Assembly (NCBI RefSeq): GCF_022376445.1
Contig: NW_025955542.1
Span: 1 to 21,574 of the forward strand
Length of the DNA stretch: 21,574 nucleotides
Direction: 5' to 3'
Origin: Fomitopsis serialis
Taxonomy: Eukaryota; Basidiomycota; Agaricomycetes; Polyporales; Fomitopsidaceae
Below, one piece after another: positions 8,651-19,123 of this stretch; within the stretch, counting starts at the first letter, position 1; each line of letters opens with the position of its first letter. Below the pieces are notes generated by a model. The model was not told the DNA's origin and did not search any database. It saw only the letters and a list, made by a program, of their open reading frames with translations. The position numbers and the translations under genes were made by a program.

Positions 8651-9592
8651 GTGCGATCGAAGTCTTGCTCGATAGAACGTTGCAGTCGCAGATTTGAAGT
8701 GTCCAATCTGATTATAAATGATTTCTGCCCTTTCGAATGCCGCCGACGAATTAGCGAGCAGGTTCATGGCGGGTGGGGCGACGGCGGCGGCGCTATGTTG
8801 GTATGCGCGAGTGCGGCTTCAATACAGCTCCGTGACTTCGAGATGCATCAGATGGGATGATCTACACTGGTGGATGGAGGTTGCAAACAGATTAGTAGAA
8901 CGACATTCATGATGGCGACTGTACTCACAGCGCTGTGCACGAAGGTACCGGTGATAATGCAAGGTCATAAGGACGACAATCCAACGTACGGCAGCGCAGC
9001 GTCGACAACTCTTAACATAGCAGAGGTGCCATACAGGCTCGACCACGCTCCGTGTTCTGACATAATTCTGTCAAAAATACTTGAATCCGTGTGAGATAGT
9101 GGCAGCCATGCAACTCACCCAACTTTGTGTGCCGGGCTGACGCGTCTTGCTGCTCTCTCCGCGATCCCACGCGCTCATGATTTATTAGGCCCCCCTCCAG
9201 TCTGCATCGGTGTTCAAACGTTCAAGCTCAAGCCTCCATGGGTCCGGTTGTCGGATGAAGGGCACAAGTATTGGCCAGAGGAACTTGAAGACTTCAGGAG
9301 CACGATCGCTTTTGAATCTACGCGCGTCGCCGAGTGGTCTGACGACTCGGAACCGCGAAGTCGTATTTCAGCCGTAACACCGCACTGAGATTTGAGTACA
9401 CGAGCAAGCAAAATGCGACAGCGCCAGGCTATTGAAAAGCTGCCCTCCTGCGGTCGGTAAGTAAGTACTGTAGGTCGCTAGACGCCTATGCCAGTTAGGC
9501 GCTCAATAATATGGGCGCTAAAGCAATCCTGAGTGATCGAGAAAATATCGCGTCTGTGGCTAAAGACCGCTCCTCCAGCTATTCTGCCAACC
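8651..9592. other. Intergenic between reductase copy 2 and the purine gene
   Basis: No gene with both start and splice support was found. A plus-strand frame ending at 9388 has a coding-like acidic stretch (WPEELEDFRS) but no recognisable domain or in-frame splice partners. No TATA box was seen in the 150 nt before the start codon at 9593. Confidence 0.5.
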
Positions 9593-11766
9593 ATGTCTAC
9601 GCCTATCGGTACGTAGTGAAGCAACCTAGGCGCACCCGACCACTGACTGTGACACAGCGCTGCTATCCGTCTACGATAAGACTGGCCTCCTCGACTTGGC
9701 TCAGGGCCTGCACACTGCGGGCGTCCGTCTGTTGGGATCTGGGGGGACAGCAAAGAAAATCAGGGATGCGGGCATTCCCATCGAGTACGTGCAACCCTAT
9801 TCTAATCTGTTTCTTGACGACCATTCTCTTCAAGAGATGTTTCCGACATTACGAAGGCCCCGGAAATGCTCGGAGGCCGCGTGAAGACCTTGCATCCCGC
9901 GGTGCACGGTGGTCAGTTCTCCCTCAATTCTTACGTCCCATCGAGTCTTCATCGGCATCTTAGGCATTCTCGCACGATCCATCCCCTCTGACGAAGCCGA
10001 TCTCAAGGCGCAGTCAATCTCTCCCATATCTATCGTCGTCTGCAACCTTTACCCCTTCACATCCACCATCGCACAGCCCAACTGCACACTTGCCGACGCT
10101 GTCGAGGAGATCGACATCGGCGGTGTGACCCTCCTCCGCGCTGCTGCAAAGAACCATGCACGTGTGTCAGTTCTGTCCGATCCCGCTGACTATGTGGAGT
10201 TCGTCGAGGCCTGGGGCGCCGGCAAGGGCGATATTGGCCAGGCAATGCGCAGCAAGCTCGCATTGAAGGCCTTCGAAATGACCGCAAAGTACGACGATGC
10301 CATTAGCGGCTACTTCAGGGAACAGTATGCTAGCTCGGAGCTGTCACCCGAGAAGTTAGTTGGGCCGGTGCAGCGCATGGCACTGAGGTATGGTGCGAAC
10401 CCCCATCAAAAGCCTGCGCAAGCGTACGTAACAGAGCGAGAGCTGCCGTTCAAGGGTGTGTTCTGGTCAATCCAGAACCGCGTAATGACATTGATCCATG
10501 CATATCAGCACTCTGCGGCTCCCCTGGTTACATTAACCTCCTCGACGCACTTAACTCGTACGCGCTCGTGAAGGAACTCCAGGACGCGCTCAATCTACCC
10601 GCAGCGGCATCCTTCAAGCATGTGTCTCCTGCTGGCGCCGCAGTAGGCGTCGAGCTCAGCGAGACTGAGAAGAAGGTCTACGGCGTGGATGATCTCAAGG
10701 AGCCCCTAACGCCTTTGGCGTCCGCCTATGCGCGTGCTCGAGGTGAGTCGCGTCCTGCCGGTATTAATTATTATCACTGATTGCGCCGAAGGTGCTGACC
10801 GCATGTCCTCCTTCGGCGACTTCATCGCTCTTTCCGCACCATGCGACCTTGCCACTGCTCGTATCATTTCTCGTGAGGTATCCGACGGCATCATCGCACC
10901 TGGCTACTCCCCCGAGGCGCTCGATGTCCTCTCCAAGAAAAAGGGCGGAAAGTACTGTGTTATCCAGGCACGCACGCGTTCATCTCCGTGTCGAATCATA
11001 CTGACGCCGCGGTGGTTAGATTGACCCGTCCTACGTTCCAGCAGAAGTTGAGACGCGGCAGGTGTACGGGATCCACATGCAACAGAGGCGCAACGATGCC
11101 AAGGTTAGCCCCGAGCTCTTCTCGAACCTTGTCACTCAGAACAAGGAAGTAAGTCGATTCATTTCCATCTTCATATTCCTCGTGTTGATAGCAATTCGCA
11201 TCGAATAGCTCCCGTCTGAAGCCCAAACGGATCTGATCGTTGCAACGCTAGCGCTGAAGTACACACAATCCAACAGCGTTTCCTATGCGTACCATGGCGC
11301 TATCATTGGCATCGGCGCCGGACAGCAATCCCGCATTCACTGCACGCGTCTCGCAGGCACGAAGGCCGACCTGTGGTGGCTCCGACACCACCCGCGTGTC
11401 CTCGCACTCCCATTCAAGAAGGGCGTGAAGCGCGCGGAGAAGGCTAACGCAATAGACCTGTTCGTCTCAGGCGAAGTGTATGAGAGCGGTGGCAGGGAGA
11501 AGGAGCAGTGGGAGGCGCAGTTCGAGGAGGTGCCCGCGCCACTTACCGTTGAGGAGAAGAAAGAGTGGACGGGAAAGCTGGATGGCGTGGCGTGCAGCAG
11601 CGACGCGTTCTTCCCCTTCCCGGACAACGTATATCGTGCGAGGAGGAGCGGCGTGAAGTACTTGGCGGCGCCGAGTGGCAGTGTTATGGATGAGGAGTGC
11701 GTGAAGGCAGCGGATGAGCATGGAATGGTATTTGCGCACACGAACCTGCGGCTTTTCCATCACTGA
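9593..11766 (+). CDS. ADE17: Bifunctional AICAR transformylase / IMP cyclohydrolase, 602 aa
   Basis: This enzyme carries out the last two steps of de novo purine synthesis: formyl transfer from 10-formyl-THF to AICAR, then ring closure of FAICAR to IMP, in the cytosol. The exons are 9593-9608, 9658-9784, 9835-9911, 9964-10455, 10509-10742, 10792-10967, 11020-11148 and 11209-11766. The N-terminal cyclohydrolase (MGS-like) domain shows [17 protein letters not shown] and [10 protein letters not shown] (Lys65, equivalent to Lys66 of the human enzyme). The transformylase domain shows [22 protein letters not shown], the catalytic Lys-His pair in SFKHVSPAG (274-275), [15 protein letters not shown] (453-467) and the typical end RLFHH. 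Length matches the family's roughly 590-600 residues. Intron 6 (10968-11019) uses a GC donor (CAG/GCACGC). At 443-447 the protein has YAYHG where yeast and human have YAKNG. The gene appears intact. Confidence 0.96.
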
Positions 11767-11916
11767 GAGGTAAGGCACTGCGCATGAAAGGAAATAGCAG
11801 TATGATACAGTACATTACAATGTGAGGCAGTTGTATCTAGTCAATGTAACTGTAGTAGATATGGCGAGTACAATGTGTAGTCCTTGGCGATCATGTAAAT
11901 CAAGTCGCGGATTAGT

Positions 11917-12755
11917 TTATGCTGCATGCAAGGTGTGCGGAGTGAGGACTGCATGCAATTCTGCGGCAAAGACGGGAAGGTTTGCTCGTCCCAAGACATC
12001 CGATACCCAGGCTTGATCCGCAGTACATGGTTTCTCTTTCAGAATGTTGCCCGCCTGTATGAGGCCTTCTCCAAAATCGCTAATCTGACGTCGCTGGGCT
12101 GTCAACTGTACCAAAGGTAGGTCAGCGGGCTGGCCCAGTGTATTCCGGAACTCACAGGCTCTGAATCACCGACTTCTTCTCTCGCCTCGGTTGTATGAGA
12201 TGAGGACGAAGCTCCAACTGAAGGGGACCATTTTGCCGTTCCCTTGCGCTTTCCTAGAACTTTAGGTGATTCGGTTTGAGAGTGACGACTCTTAGGCGGT
12301 CAGAAGTACGCGTAGCCGTGGACGATGAGTCTACCTCATTGGGAGGTGTCAAAGGGTCGTCGGGAGTATGAGAGTCTGCGACGGTCGATTCATTTTCGTC
12401 TGCAGACTCAGGCTTGCTGTCCTCGGTACGAGGAAGGTTGGTGACCGCAGCTGGCTGCGATATCTCTGCGAGCACCTGCTCACGATGGTGACCCAAGTCT
12501 GAGATCCTTGTCTGCGCAGACTCGTATGTCTCGAGAAATGTAGGAGGCTGCTGTAGCGTACCACTGCCTGAGCTCAAAGCTGTCTGTAATGTCCCAGTAG
12601 CAGTCAGCACAAGGTGAGGAGGGCCCACGCCGACGACCACTGGTAGCACGCTGGTGACTAACCGGTACAGTCTCTGCTTGGCTTGCTTTCTTCCTCTTCA
12701 CATATTTGCCCAAGTTTTGGATGGCTGCACGGTGCTTCCTCTTGCGCATGGGCAT
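11917..12755 (-). CDS. Four-exon hypothetical protein with basic N terminus, 221 aa
   Basis: The exons are 12755-12663, 12583-12335, 12290-12156 and 12105-11917. The introns are 79 nt (GTTAGT...TACAG, CTGAC branch site), 44 nt (GTAGAC...CTAAG) and 50 nt (GTGAGT...TACAG, CTGAC). All joins keep frame, giving one continuous protein. The N terminus is strongly basic (MPMRKRKHRAAI, VKRKK), likely a nuclear localisation signal. The middle is acidic and Ser/Thr/Pro-rich, probably disordered (TEDSKPESADENE). The C-terminal exon is structured-looking and hydrophobic (WVSDVLGRANLPVFAAELHAVL). The HRAAIQNLGK segment resembles the start of basic proteins seen near transposase genes in polypores, but that is from memory and weak. 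It ends 150 bp from the convergent purine gene. The start could be further upstream, because CGCAG directly precedes the chosen ATG. Confidence 0.6.
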
Positions 12756-13004
12756 CCTGCGCGTAGTCACGGTATAGGGCCGTGATGGTCTGCGGCAAGA
12801 ACAGCCACAGGCGCGTCTTTACTGCCGGAAGTCAGGACTCCTTTGTCGACCACCGTTACGAACAGAAACCCAGTCCAGACTGCAACGGCAAGGAGCATTC
12901 CGCTGGAAGACTATACTTGCTCAGCGCTCAGCAGTGGAGGTTCGGCGTCGGAGGCTTGGACGACGTTCGTTACGGTGTGCGAAGCTATTGCTGTCTAAGA
13001 GCCA
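12756..13004. promoter_or_regulatory. Shared divergent intergenic region
   Basis: These 249 bp separate the start codons of the minus-strand four-exon gene and the plus-strand F-box gene, so both promoters must lie here or overlap the genes. No TATA box is obvious. Confidence 0.45.
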
Positions 13005-14902
13005 ATGTCGCGATCTCTCTTCCGCACAGGCGGGTTCCGAAGGCTGGACAGTTTGCCCACAGAGATACTGGTAGAGATTCTCAGCCTCTTGGACGCGCCG
13101 GAGATCGCGACTTGTCGTCTTGTGAGTTTCTTTGGATCGCGCCCGAGGTGCACATCGGATCTCACGTTCATACATGCTCAGTTATGCAGGAGGTTTGATG
13201 ACATCGTCTGTAGCAACGCACGGCTGCAGTATCCGATTCATCTCGAACTTGCCAACTGTGTCGATGACCACCCGGACCACCCATCACCAGTAGGAGTCCG
13301 GCTGAAGCGATTATTGGCACGACAAGAGGCGTGGAAGGCACAGGACTTCCGCAAGAAGCGACAATTATCCTCGTCCACGGTCTCCCATACACCGTCGGCC
13401 TCTGCATATCGTAGTGGGGTACTCGTGTTCGGAGTGTTAAACCATACCCTTCTCCATCCCGCAATTCAACCTCAGGTGGCCGATATCCTGGGCTTGATGT
13501 ATATCAATGAACTGCATGTGCTCTTCCTGCACGGTGCTGGACATGACCTCGACCACCGTCGACATAGCATTGTCGACCCTGGTGGCTTCAGTGACTTCGA
13601 GCTCGAACCCTCGCAGGACCTCCTGGTACTCTGGGACAGCTATTCACCGGCGCCAGATGGTCTACGGTGCGATGACCTGCGTGCATGATCTTCTGGACCC
13701 GACACTGACTGTGCGTTAGTCTCCGCTTCCTCTCCCTTCACGAAGGGACTAGACATAAACGAGCGAAGACCTACGATATGGTCATACCAGCAACACACTT
13801 CTATCCTGTTGGAGGTCGTCCTGAGGATCTATGGATTTTCGACATGAACTCTATCCAATTAAATGGGGAGCTCGTGAGCATTTATGCAGTCGAAGGCCAT
13901 CGCATTCTCGTACTCAACTGGGTGACTGGTTATAGCTGGGTTAGCACACCCGACTCTTCTTGACGGTACTTGCATCTGACTCATGTCCGCAATAAGTCGG
14001 TCCCAGGCTCTTCTTGCTGCACGCTTTCAAAGGACTGTCTGATCGTCGCCAATTGCCGTTGTAACCCTCCTCACTTCGACGTATACCGCATCACTTACTC
14101 TGTCGAGCCACCGACGATCAGCCATGTGCGCAGATTCAATCTCCCGCGGGTACAGGAAGGGGTCATGCGTAGCATTGACTGCAAACCCTCCCCGTCCTCC
14201 CATGCCTCAACGTCAGCGGTCTCCTCGGAGAAACGTGCCGTCCCGTTCTCGACAGCCCCTGACTCTGCGATGGTAGTCTTCAACTTCCGACTGCGCGTCC
14301 CAGACACGTCGCTGGCCGAACCGGACAAACAGCTCGCGCTGCTGTGTTATACTCCTGAGATCCTGTCCGCGGTCCGCAGCCATGTCCCGAAGACACCGGA
14401 ACGACGACTGGGTATCAAGGTAGTCGAATGGGAGCGCTGGGGTCCGAACTCATCGTTTTTCCTCGGAGACGTGACCAACGACGACAATGTGTGGTCTTAC
14501 GCGCTCTATGGCTACCGCTTGATGCTCAACGGGACCATATACGACTTCAACCCGCACACCGTCAAGTCCGCGACAACAATGGCGGAGGGACGGGAGGGTG
14601 ACGGCCCGGGGAGTATGCACATATGTAAGGGCACTTCCTTCGAGGATGCGAGATGGTTCGTAGAGAAAATTCAAACAAATCGGCCGTATCTCTGGGCGCC
14701 CATCCAGGATTCGAAGGTGCCGGCGTCGACCAGTTGCTTCCTTGTGGACGAAGACATTCTTGCTCTCGAGGTGCGACTGCTCTGTCTCAATTTCGTCAGA
14801 TTGTCCTCTGACGAACACTGGGTGCAGGACGCGACGGAATCAAACTCGGAGCAGGTCGTAATCACTCAGCTGACGGTTGGACCTGAGTGGGACGCTTGCT
14901 AA
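13005..14902 (+). CDS. F-box protein (about 556-575 aa)
   Basis: The exons are 13005-13121, 13182-13666, 13720-13939 and 13997-14902. The F-box follows the first 14 residues (LDSLPTEILVEILSLLDAPE..., then CRRFDDIVCSNARLQY after intron 1) and would bind Skp1 in an SCF ubiquitin ligase. The remainder, with repeated beta-like stretches, is the long unannotated region common to agaricomycete F-box proteins that presumably recruits substrates. Intron 1 (60 nt) is free of stops and a multiple of three, so retention would insert 20 residues inside the F-box; splicing restores the consensus. In the last exon, 14771-14827 (57 nt, GTGCGA donor, CTGAC, TGCAG) also looks like an intron and is in frame. 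Removing it gives 556 aa, keeping it 575 aa. No leucine-rich or WD repeats are visible. Substrate is unknown. Confidence 0.8.
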
Positions 14903-15459
14903 TGGTCATGGTAGAGCTGCGGGTTTATTCTGGCGCGTAATGGGTCCCATCCGTTGTCAGCCTGTGTATGCTTTCCTCTAGGTGTTACATTGGATGGACC
15001 CGCACCTGGACGCATTTCTACCGTGCGTGTAGCGTCATGTATTGTTGAATCACTGTTTTAAACTCAACGGCATTGAAGGAATGACAAGCGCATTTGTTGC
15101 TTGTTGGCGGGTCGCTCCCTCAGAAGCCCTCCCCTACATGTGTCGACGCGTTCGTAATTTTTTGGCTGTCTATTCATATTGGCAGGTATGAACGTGGCAG
15201 TTGAAGGCGATACAGTATCCAGGCCTGGTCTATGCTTATACATGATACATAACGATAACGCCAAGGCGAGGCTGTTACAAGGGGAAGAGGGCGATAACTG
15301 GGGATGCAAGTATCAAGAGGCGAAAGCGGGCATGAAAATGGTGGCAGGAGCTCTATATAAGAATCTATGAGGGCGTGGTTAAGTGTTGCATTCATATTTC
15401 AGGGGAAGTCGCAATGGTTGTTCAGACATTAGGAAGTCGACTTGAGAGGGGTGCGACAG
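14903..15459. other. Convergent 3' flanks of the F-box and zinc-finger genes
   Basis: No supported gene was found. A TATATAAG octamer lies at about 15353-15360 on the plus strand and could be a core promoter, but the only downstream plus frame (ATG near 15415) is about 27 codons long. Confidence 0.4.
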
Positions 15460-15880
15460 TCATACTACTAGCGAGAGGAAATATTGTCAGTCGGTAAACG
15501 ATGGCGTAAGGGGGCCTCATACCTCGTCCGGGGCAGCGGTGACGATCGAAGCTGTCCTTCCGGTTGAACGCTGCGCCGCATTTGCCGCACATGAAGTTTC
15601 CGCGGCCGTCACTGGACATGCAGGCAGGGGCCCGTGGGCGCTGCGCTAATGCCTGCTGGACGTCGCTACGCGGCAGAGCGTCGCCTCTCCGTCGATCATT
15701 GCTTCCGCCCGCAAGCGGTGCGAAGTCGATCAATACGCAGCTTTAGGTGCCATGAACGTGAGTTACTTCAAGGATGCCTCTAGACCTGGCTACGCACGCT
15801 TGTGATTCCTGCACCGCGCCGATCGGGTTGCTCCCGGGAAATGCGAAAGCAAACGCAGGGGAGGCGACGATATGGGACAT
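15460..15880 (-). CDS. Short zinc-finger protein A, 102 aa
   Basis: Exon 1 is 15880-15798, exon 2 is 15740-15523, and a last 8-nt coding piece is 15467-15460. The introns are 57 nt (GTGCGT donor) and 55 nt (GTATGA donor, CTGAC branch site, CTAG acceptor). The finger near the C terminus reads CGKCGAAFNRKDSFDRHRC: Cys-x2-Cys, twelve residues, then His followed by Cys after one residue. A canonical C2H2 finger would have His-x3-5-His/Cys. It is probably nuclear and DNA-binding, target unknown. Exon layout, exon 1 length (83 versus 86 nt), the LIDFAPLAGG segment and the TATA-to-ATG distance match the zinc-finger gene at 20698, so the two are paralogs. An in-frame ATG at 15949 exists but lies too close to the TATA box. 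Confidence 0.6.
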
Positions 15881-15961
15881 CCTTGAATGACTTTCTTCGG
15901 CTGCTGAGGGTGTAGGTTGAGGGTGTAGATCTGATCGTTCCTTCGACATTGTTGCAGCGAG

Positions 15962-15968
15962 TTATATA
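15962..15968 (-). promoter_or_regulatory. TATA box of zinc-finger gene A
   Basis: TATATAA on the minus strand starts 88 nt before the chosen ATG at 15880. The paralog at 20698 has the same arrangement with 84 nt. Confidence 0.55.
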
Positions 15969-17723
15969 CTAGCTTCAAGCTGGTGTCGATCATCGTTGTC
16001 ACCGAGCCTGGCGGACGCCACTCGATGTCCCAAACGTTTGTTGCGTACAGGGCGGCCACCTACATGCTACTGGGCAGCCGTGTCCATGGAGGTGGTCAGT
16101 GACCTGCTACAGTCATGTTTCTGGCATTTGCCTGTGGCGTCCATCGGGGACCAAGCAGTGTTAGGAACAAGAGCAATATCGCAGCGCTCTCACCTCAGCG
16201 GCCATCCCATGCTATGACGACTCGCGCTGTCTGTCGCACGGACGTTGTGCGGAATCTGCGGTTCAGTCAATAAGTGACTGGGGCCTTCCGGGAGACATTG
16301 AAAGAGATTGCTAAGGTCGGGGGCGCAGGCAACTGCGAATGCGAAGTCCAGTGTTCGTTCCGCTCACGGCATGGCCACCCCGCGATCCATAAACAGTCGC
16401 ATGGTACCATCCGATGCTTGTGACCATGTGTGCGCTGCACCTACGTTCATTGGATGATTTGGCTGACCACAACGCCTCCGGAACGTGGAGTGGTGTCCCG
16501 CCGGTATGCTGTGAGCCATGCTGAAGGACATATCGGGGAGTAGCTTGAAGGGAGGCCTGTCCCAACGCCACGGACATCCAGCGTGCCTAACTGAATGATC
16601 CGACGCGATGGTTCATCGCGTCAAACTTGCCACGCACCTACCAGGCTACCTACGTTGTGGTGCAAGATGGCAGCAGGTTAGGCCATTGCCAGCCCACCCT
16701 GCGCCCGAGTGCCACGCGATGAAATGTGAGCTGAGAGGAGTTTCACACCATGTAGGCGTCGAACTTCGGCCCAGCACAGACCGTTTCTCGTGGATAGTTT
16801 ATAGCGAAGGACGCCAGATGATCCTACTCAGAGTGCTACTGTGACCCCTTGCTCCGAGTCGACGTAGCAACTTGAGATCTTGGCACTGGCAGTGGATCTT
16901 GCGAAGATCTTTGCCAGATCACTTTAGCGCTCGCTACCCACGTGATGATCGGCCTATCCCAGCCAATGGCGGCCAAGGGATGCCTTTGTCTGCGACACAT
17001 ACGCTCCCGGTCATTGACGTCGAGGCGTCGTTCAAACGATCATGCACGGTTCGTGTTTCGGGTTCAGATGCTGCATTTACACCCATATGAACCCCCAGTC
17101 CAACTGCGACCGTCTGCCAGTGCTCGTTATGAAGAGGCGGGGCATACTTACAGGGCCTACTAGCAGACACGTCACGGTCTATGACGCACGGTGGTAAGTT
17201 ACTGCTAATTGACAGGACCTACGCGGTAATAATGCCCGCACATTATTGCATTGACTGTTGCCCAGACCTATTGGCATAGAGACTTCTGTTCGGTATGACG
17301 CCGTGTTGTCACTGCCTTGGGGCTCCGAGTCCGCCATGCTCCATGAGTCTGGACAGCAATGTACAGACCAAGTTGCTGCGCACGGCATATGTATGCGTTG
17401 AATGAGCGGTGCTGCGCATACGCAGGCTCACACAGCCCCGCCCTGGGACATCCAGTATTCATCGATCATCACTTGTCCTGCTATTGGCTGTGATGCAACA
17501 CATCATCATTGGAGTCAGCGAACCTCGGCATGGTGTGGCCCAGAGCAAGTGTGCGACAGTGTTACGCCGTACCGCACCGGGACATACCCGGCACATATAA
17601 TGGTATATATCTAAAACCTGAAGGTGGCTGTCCGCTCACTAACAAAGGTCGCCTCACCACAACTGGTATTTGCAAGCTACGATCTTCCTCCAGCTACGCC
17701 CAGTCTCGGGACGACATACGCAG
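15969..17723. other. 1.75 kb without a convincing gene
   Basis: Stops are frequent in all frames. A minus-strand frame at 16311-16577 has a weak ankyrin-like phrase (LQHGSQHTGGTPLH). Plus-strand frames near 16979-17190 (MPLSATHTLPVIDVEASF..., then MNPQSNCDRLPVLVMK...) look mildly coding and lead to a GTAAGT at 17194, but the nearest acceptor is only 22 nt away. These may be remnants of one or more decayed genes. TATATAA-like sequence at 17594-17610 could serve the downstream velvet gene. Confidence 0.4.
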
Positions 17724-19070
17724 ATGCCTCCAAGCCAACTCGTATGTTCCAGGCATGTCTTGTACGCAGACCAAGCTGATTGGGCCCGCCGGGTTTAGCA
17801 ATTCCAACAAGTCGCATTGCCTCAGATTGGAAGCCCCGCCGTATCCTTCCTTTCTGGCCCGCTGGCTAATCGGAGAATTCGGGTGCAACTTGACGAGCTA
17901 CAGAAGGCTGACCTGGGGCGCAAGTAAGTGTATCAACGACTGTCAGACCACTGCCCGTGCATGTTAATACACCTCCATCGAAGATGCGCCATCAAAGATA
18001 GACGACCGCTCGACCCCCACCTGTTGTCCAGTTGAGGCTCTTCGAACTAGACAATGTGGACACAGTGCAGGAGACAGAGCATGAGCTGACGAATCTCAGG
18101 TGTGCCAATAGACCAATGCTTCTTCCGCCCATTGCTAATTCACCAATCCTGCAAGTGAACCCATAGCGCTGGGGTTCGTCTGTTTCGTCGATCTATACCC
18201 ATTTCCAGGCGATAGCGATGCAGGTAGGACGCCTGCAGGAGGCTCTCCCGGTCCGGACCCCGAGCCGTCGGCATACTCCATGTCCAGCTTGGATTACAGC
18301 CTGTTTGGAGAGGGTGTTCTTCCGACTTCCTTCTTGGAGTCACCACCTTACCTCGCAAACGTCGCAAGTTCCAGCTCCTCACCCCGTTAGCTATGTTCAA
18401 CGATGGGGTTGACCCTATGCTAATAGGGTCGACCTCATTTATTCCACCATGTATGTCCAACTACGTACTGCCACTGCAGGGGCCTCGCAAACCTACTCAC
18501 GCCCCGATTGCTCAACTGGACGAAATGGCAGAGCCTAGTCCGGACCAGATCGTAGCTTACGTCAACGGAGCCCCCTCTTACATGGTACATGTTGTACGAC
18601 GGCGTTCGTGGGTACAACATTCGTTTCCGTGTCGTGCTTTGACATTCATGGAAACCCCGTCCTCCTGGGCGTCTTCCCGGTCAGTGTTCTCCATTATGAA
18701 CGTTTCTGGAACCTCCCCAGCTGACGCTCTAGTACTTCAGGATGTAGCTGTGAACGTCACAGGCACGTACTTGATCCGGTATCGGGTGGTCAACACACTC
18801 CATGCCACTTTCGAGCACAGTCGGCGCGCCGTGCTTGCGGAATGTTGGGGCGGACCCGTCGTCATCTATCCCGCGAACATGTTTCCTGGTTTGCAGGAGT
18901 CAACGGATCTGACCAAGGTATGCGAAACTGTGTCTATGTGTCCAGAACCGCTGATAGAGCCGCCATGATAGACGTTGTCGGAGCTGGGCGTGCCAGTGAA
19001 CATGAGGCAAACCGAGCGGAAGAAGAGGAGAACGGTGGCTAGTAGGTGTACACTGGAGCGGGAGCGTTGA
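17724..19070 (+). pseudogene. Velvet-domain regulator, frame-disrupted
   Basis: Velvet proteins are fungal nuclear regulators of development and secondary metabolism with an NF-kB-like fold. Seen here: a tiny first exon 17724-17741 (MPPSQL), exon 17799-17923 (...RVQLDELQKADLGR), exon 17984-18099 with DRRPLDP and, in a shifted frame, PVVQLRLFELDN. The next exon, from 18156, begins EPIALGFVCFVDLYPFPG. Its likely intron is 18314-18390. The frame then runs through MLIGSTSFIPP and DVAVNVTGTYLIRYRVV to VLAECWGGPVVIYPANMFPGLQ at 18917, followed by a 54-nt intron and a last exon 18972-19070 (LSELGVPVNMRQTERKKRR). Intron signals are good. The C run at 18014-18018 is one base short for the family's DPPP motif, which breaks the gene. 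About 260 nt of extra sequence sit between the SNY strand and VLQDVAV. It may be a pseudogene or a sequencing error. Confidence 0.7.
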
Positions 19071-19123
19071 GAAAGTGCTCCGAGTCTAGGTGTGCACTGG
19101 AGCGTTTAGCAAGTGCTCCGAAT
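19043..19123. repeat. Imperfect tandem duplication, about 40 nt
   Basis: TAGGTGTACACTGGAGCG... at 19043-19086 is followed directly by TAGGTGTGCACTGGAGCG... at 19087-19123; both copies end AAGTGCTCCGA(G/A)T. The first copy spans the velvet stop codon at 19068-19070. Confidence 0.7.

Noticed and set aside
9125..9388. Open frame upstream of the purine gene
   Set aside because: No start codon in good context, no splice partners and no domain; mildly coding-like content only.
15743..15949. Upstream start (15949) for zinc-finger gene A
   Set aside because: It lies about 19 nt from the TATA box, too close to be in the transcript; the ATG at 15880 matches the spacing of the paralog.
16311..16577. 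Possible ankyrin repeat on the minus strand
   Set aside because: Only one short phrase resembles the motif (GGTPLH), there is no second repeat, and neighbouring frames are full of stops.
17194..17215. GTAAGT...GACAG as an intron
   Set aside because: Only 22 nt long, well below any workable intron size seen in this window.
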